From an uncultured Sinobacteraceae bacterium (lineage in GTDB: Bacteria; Pseudomonadota; Gammaproteobacteria; Steroidobacterales; Steroidobacteraceae): a DNA stretch of 14,176 nt. A program made the translations under genes and the position numbers. Numbering within the stretch: the first letter of the stretch is position 1; each line of letters starts with the position of its first letter. The stretch is from positions 1 to 14,176 of the forward strand of contig CALEKY010000045.1 of NCBI GenBank assembly GCA_937902995.1, in the 5' to 3' direction. Below, piece after piece: positions 13,777-14,176 of the stretch. Below the pieces are notes generated by a model. It made no database searches and was not told the DNA's origin. It saw only the letters and a list, made by a program, of their open reading frames with translations.

Positions 13777-14176
13777 TTACCCGCATTTCGAGTCCCCGCA
13801 GTTCAAGCAGGTCATGCAGCCGTCCATCAACACGACGGCGGCGGTGCTGCACTTGCCGCAAAGTTGCGCGCCTTCAGGGAAGTGGCTCTTTGCGAACGCG
13901 TCGACTTGTTTCTGCCGCGCTTCGTATTCGGCGCGCTTCTGTTCGATGAGCTTCTTGCGCTCTTCTTCCAATTCGGCCGACTTGAGCAGGCCGATCGAGT
14001 GCAAATGCTTTTCGATCACGTAGCCGAGCTCGGCGATGATCGAAGGCATGAACTTGCCGCCCGGCTGCCAGTAGCCGCCGCGCGGGTCGAACACGGCTTT
14101 CAGCTCGTCGACGAGGAACGTGACGTCGCCGCCCTTGCGGAACACGGCGGAGATGATTCGCGTGAGCGCGACGATC
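13777..14176 (-). CDS. nrdJ: B12-dependent ribonucleoside-diphosphate reductase, C-terminal end (partial)
   Basis: The last 132 residues of the adenosylcobalamin-dependent class II ribonucleotide reductase, which makes deoxyribonucleotides in the cytoplasm. The reading is open to the window edge and begins IVALTRIISAVFRKGGDVTF, followed by VFDPRGGYWQPGGKFMPS, typical of the NrdJ C-terminal region. A charged linker precedes the zinc-ribbon-like tail with CGKC and GCMTCLNCGDSKCG, whose cysteines re-reduce the active site in this family. The true start lies outside the window. A GTG within the fragment is not a start, because homology continues upstream of it. Confidence 0.92.
   Translation of the reverse strand, partial: IVALTRIISAVFRKGGDVTFLVDELKAVFDPRGGYWQPGGKFMPSIIAELGYVIEKHLHSIGLLKSAELEEERKKLIEQKRAEYEARQKQVDAFAKSHFPEGAQLCGKCSTAAVVLMDGCMTCLNCGDSKCG

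Overview
The window looks like a stretch of chromosome from a GC-rich gammaproteobacterium. I would guess a Steroidobacter/Nevskiales- or Xanthomonadales-type organism, but this is inference from gene style: a TonB-dependent receptor with an IVVTAQRR TonB box, a long LuxR regulator beside it, exported hydrolases, and a B12-dependent ribonucleotide reductase at the edge. No rRNA, tRNA, CRISPR array, transposase or integrase is visible.

Left part (1-3775): a membrane sensor histidine kinase, cut by the window start and read leftwards, is followed by a 391-base gene-free stretch holding an AT-rich 25-base inverted repeat. A LysR regulator and an SDR oxidoreductase then diverge from a short shared promoter region containing TTATTCCG/CGGAATAA half-sites.

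Middle part (3776-11315): an exported SxxK serine hydrolase (beta-lactamase/6-aminohexanoate-oligomer hydrolase fold) and a TonB-dependent receptor lie in tandem. They converge with a LuxR-type regulator whose gene overlaps the receptor gene by 24 bases. Two exported alpha/beta hydrolases follow, divergently arranged. Together these suggest uptake and periplasmic hydrolysis of an ester- or amide-containing substrate; the substrate cannot be read from the sequence. Period-7 repeats (ACTCACN) overlap the stop codons of the LysR gene and of one alpha/beta hydrolase.

Right part (11316-13000): an accessory island of apparently lower GC. It has a Sbal_3080-type lipoprotein with a SHOCT tail, a frameshifted remnant of a type I restriction HsdR-N-like nuclease domain gene, and a 387-bp unit with the anatomy of an integron gene cassette. 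The cassette carries a cysteine-rich small lipoprotein, a 61-bp attC-like site at its 3' end, and a GTTGGGC box at its 5' end that exactly complements the attC R'' box. There is no integrase gene in the window, so this is an orphan cassette, an integron remnant, or an insertion at a secondary site. The attC lies on the 3' end of the broken nuclease gene and supplies its stop codon.

Right edge (13000-14176): about 780 gene-free bases hold a pair of direct repeats, a strong leftward intrinsic terminator and a GC-rich dispersed repeat. They are followed by the C-terminal end of NrdJ, read leftwards and cut by the window.
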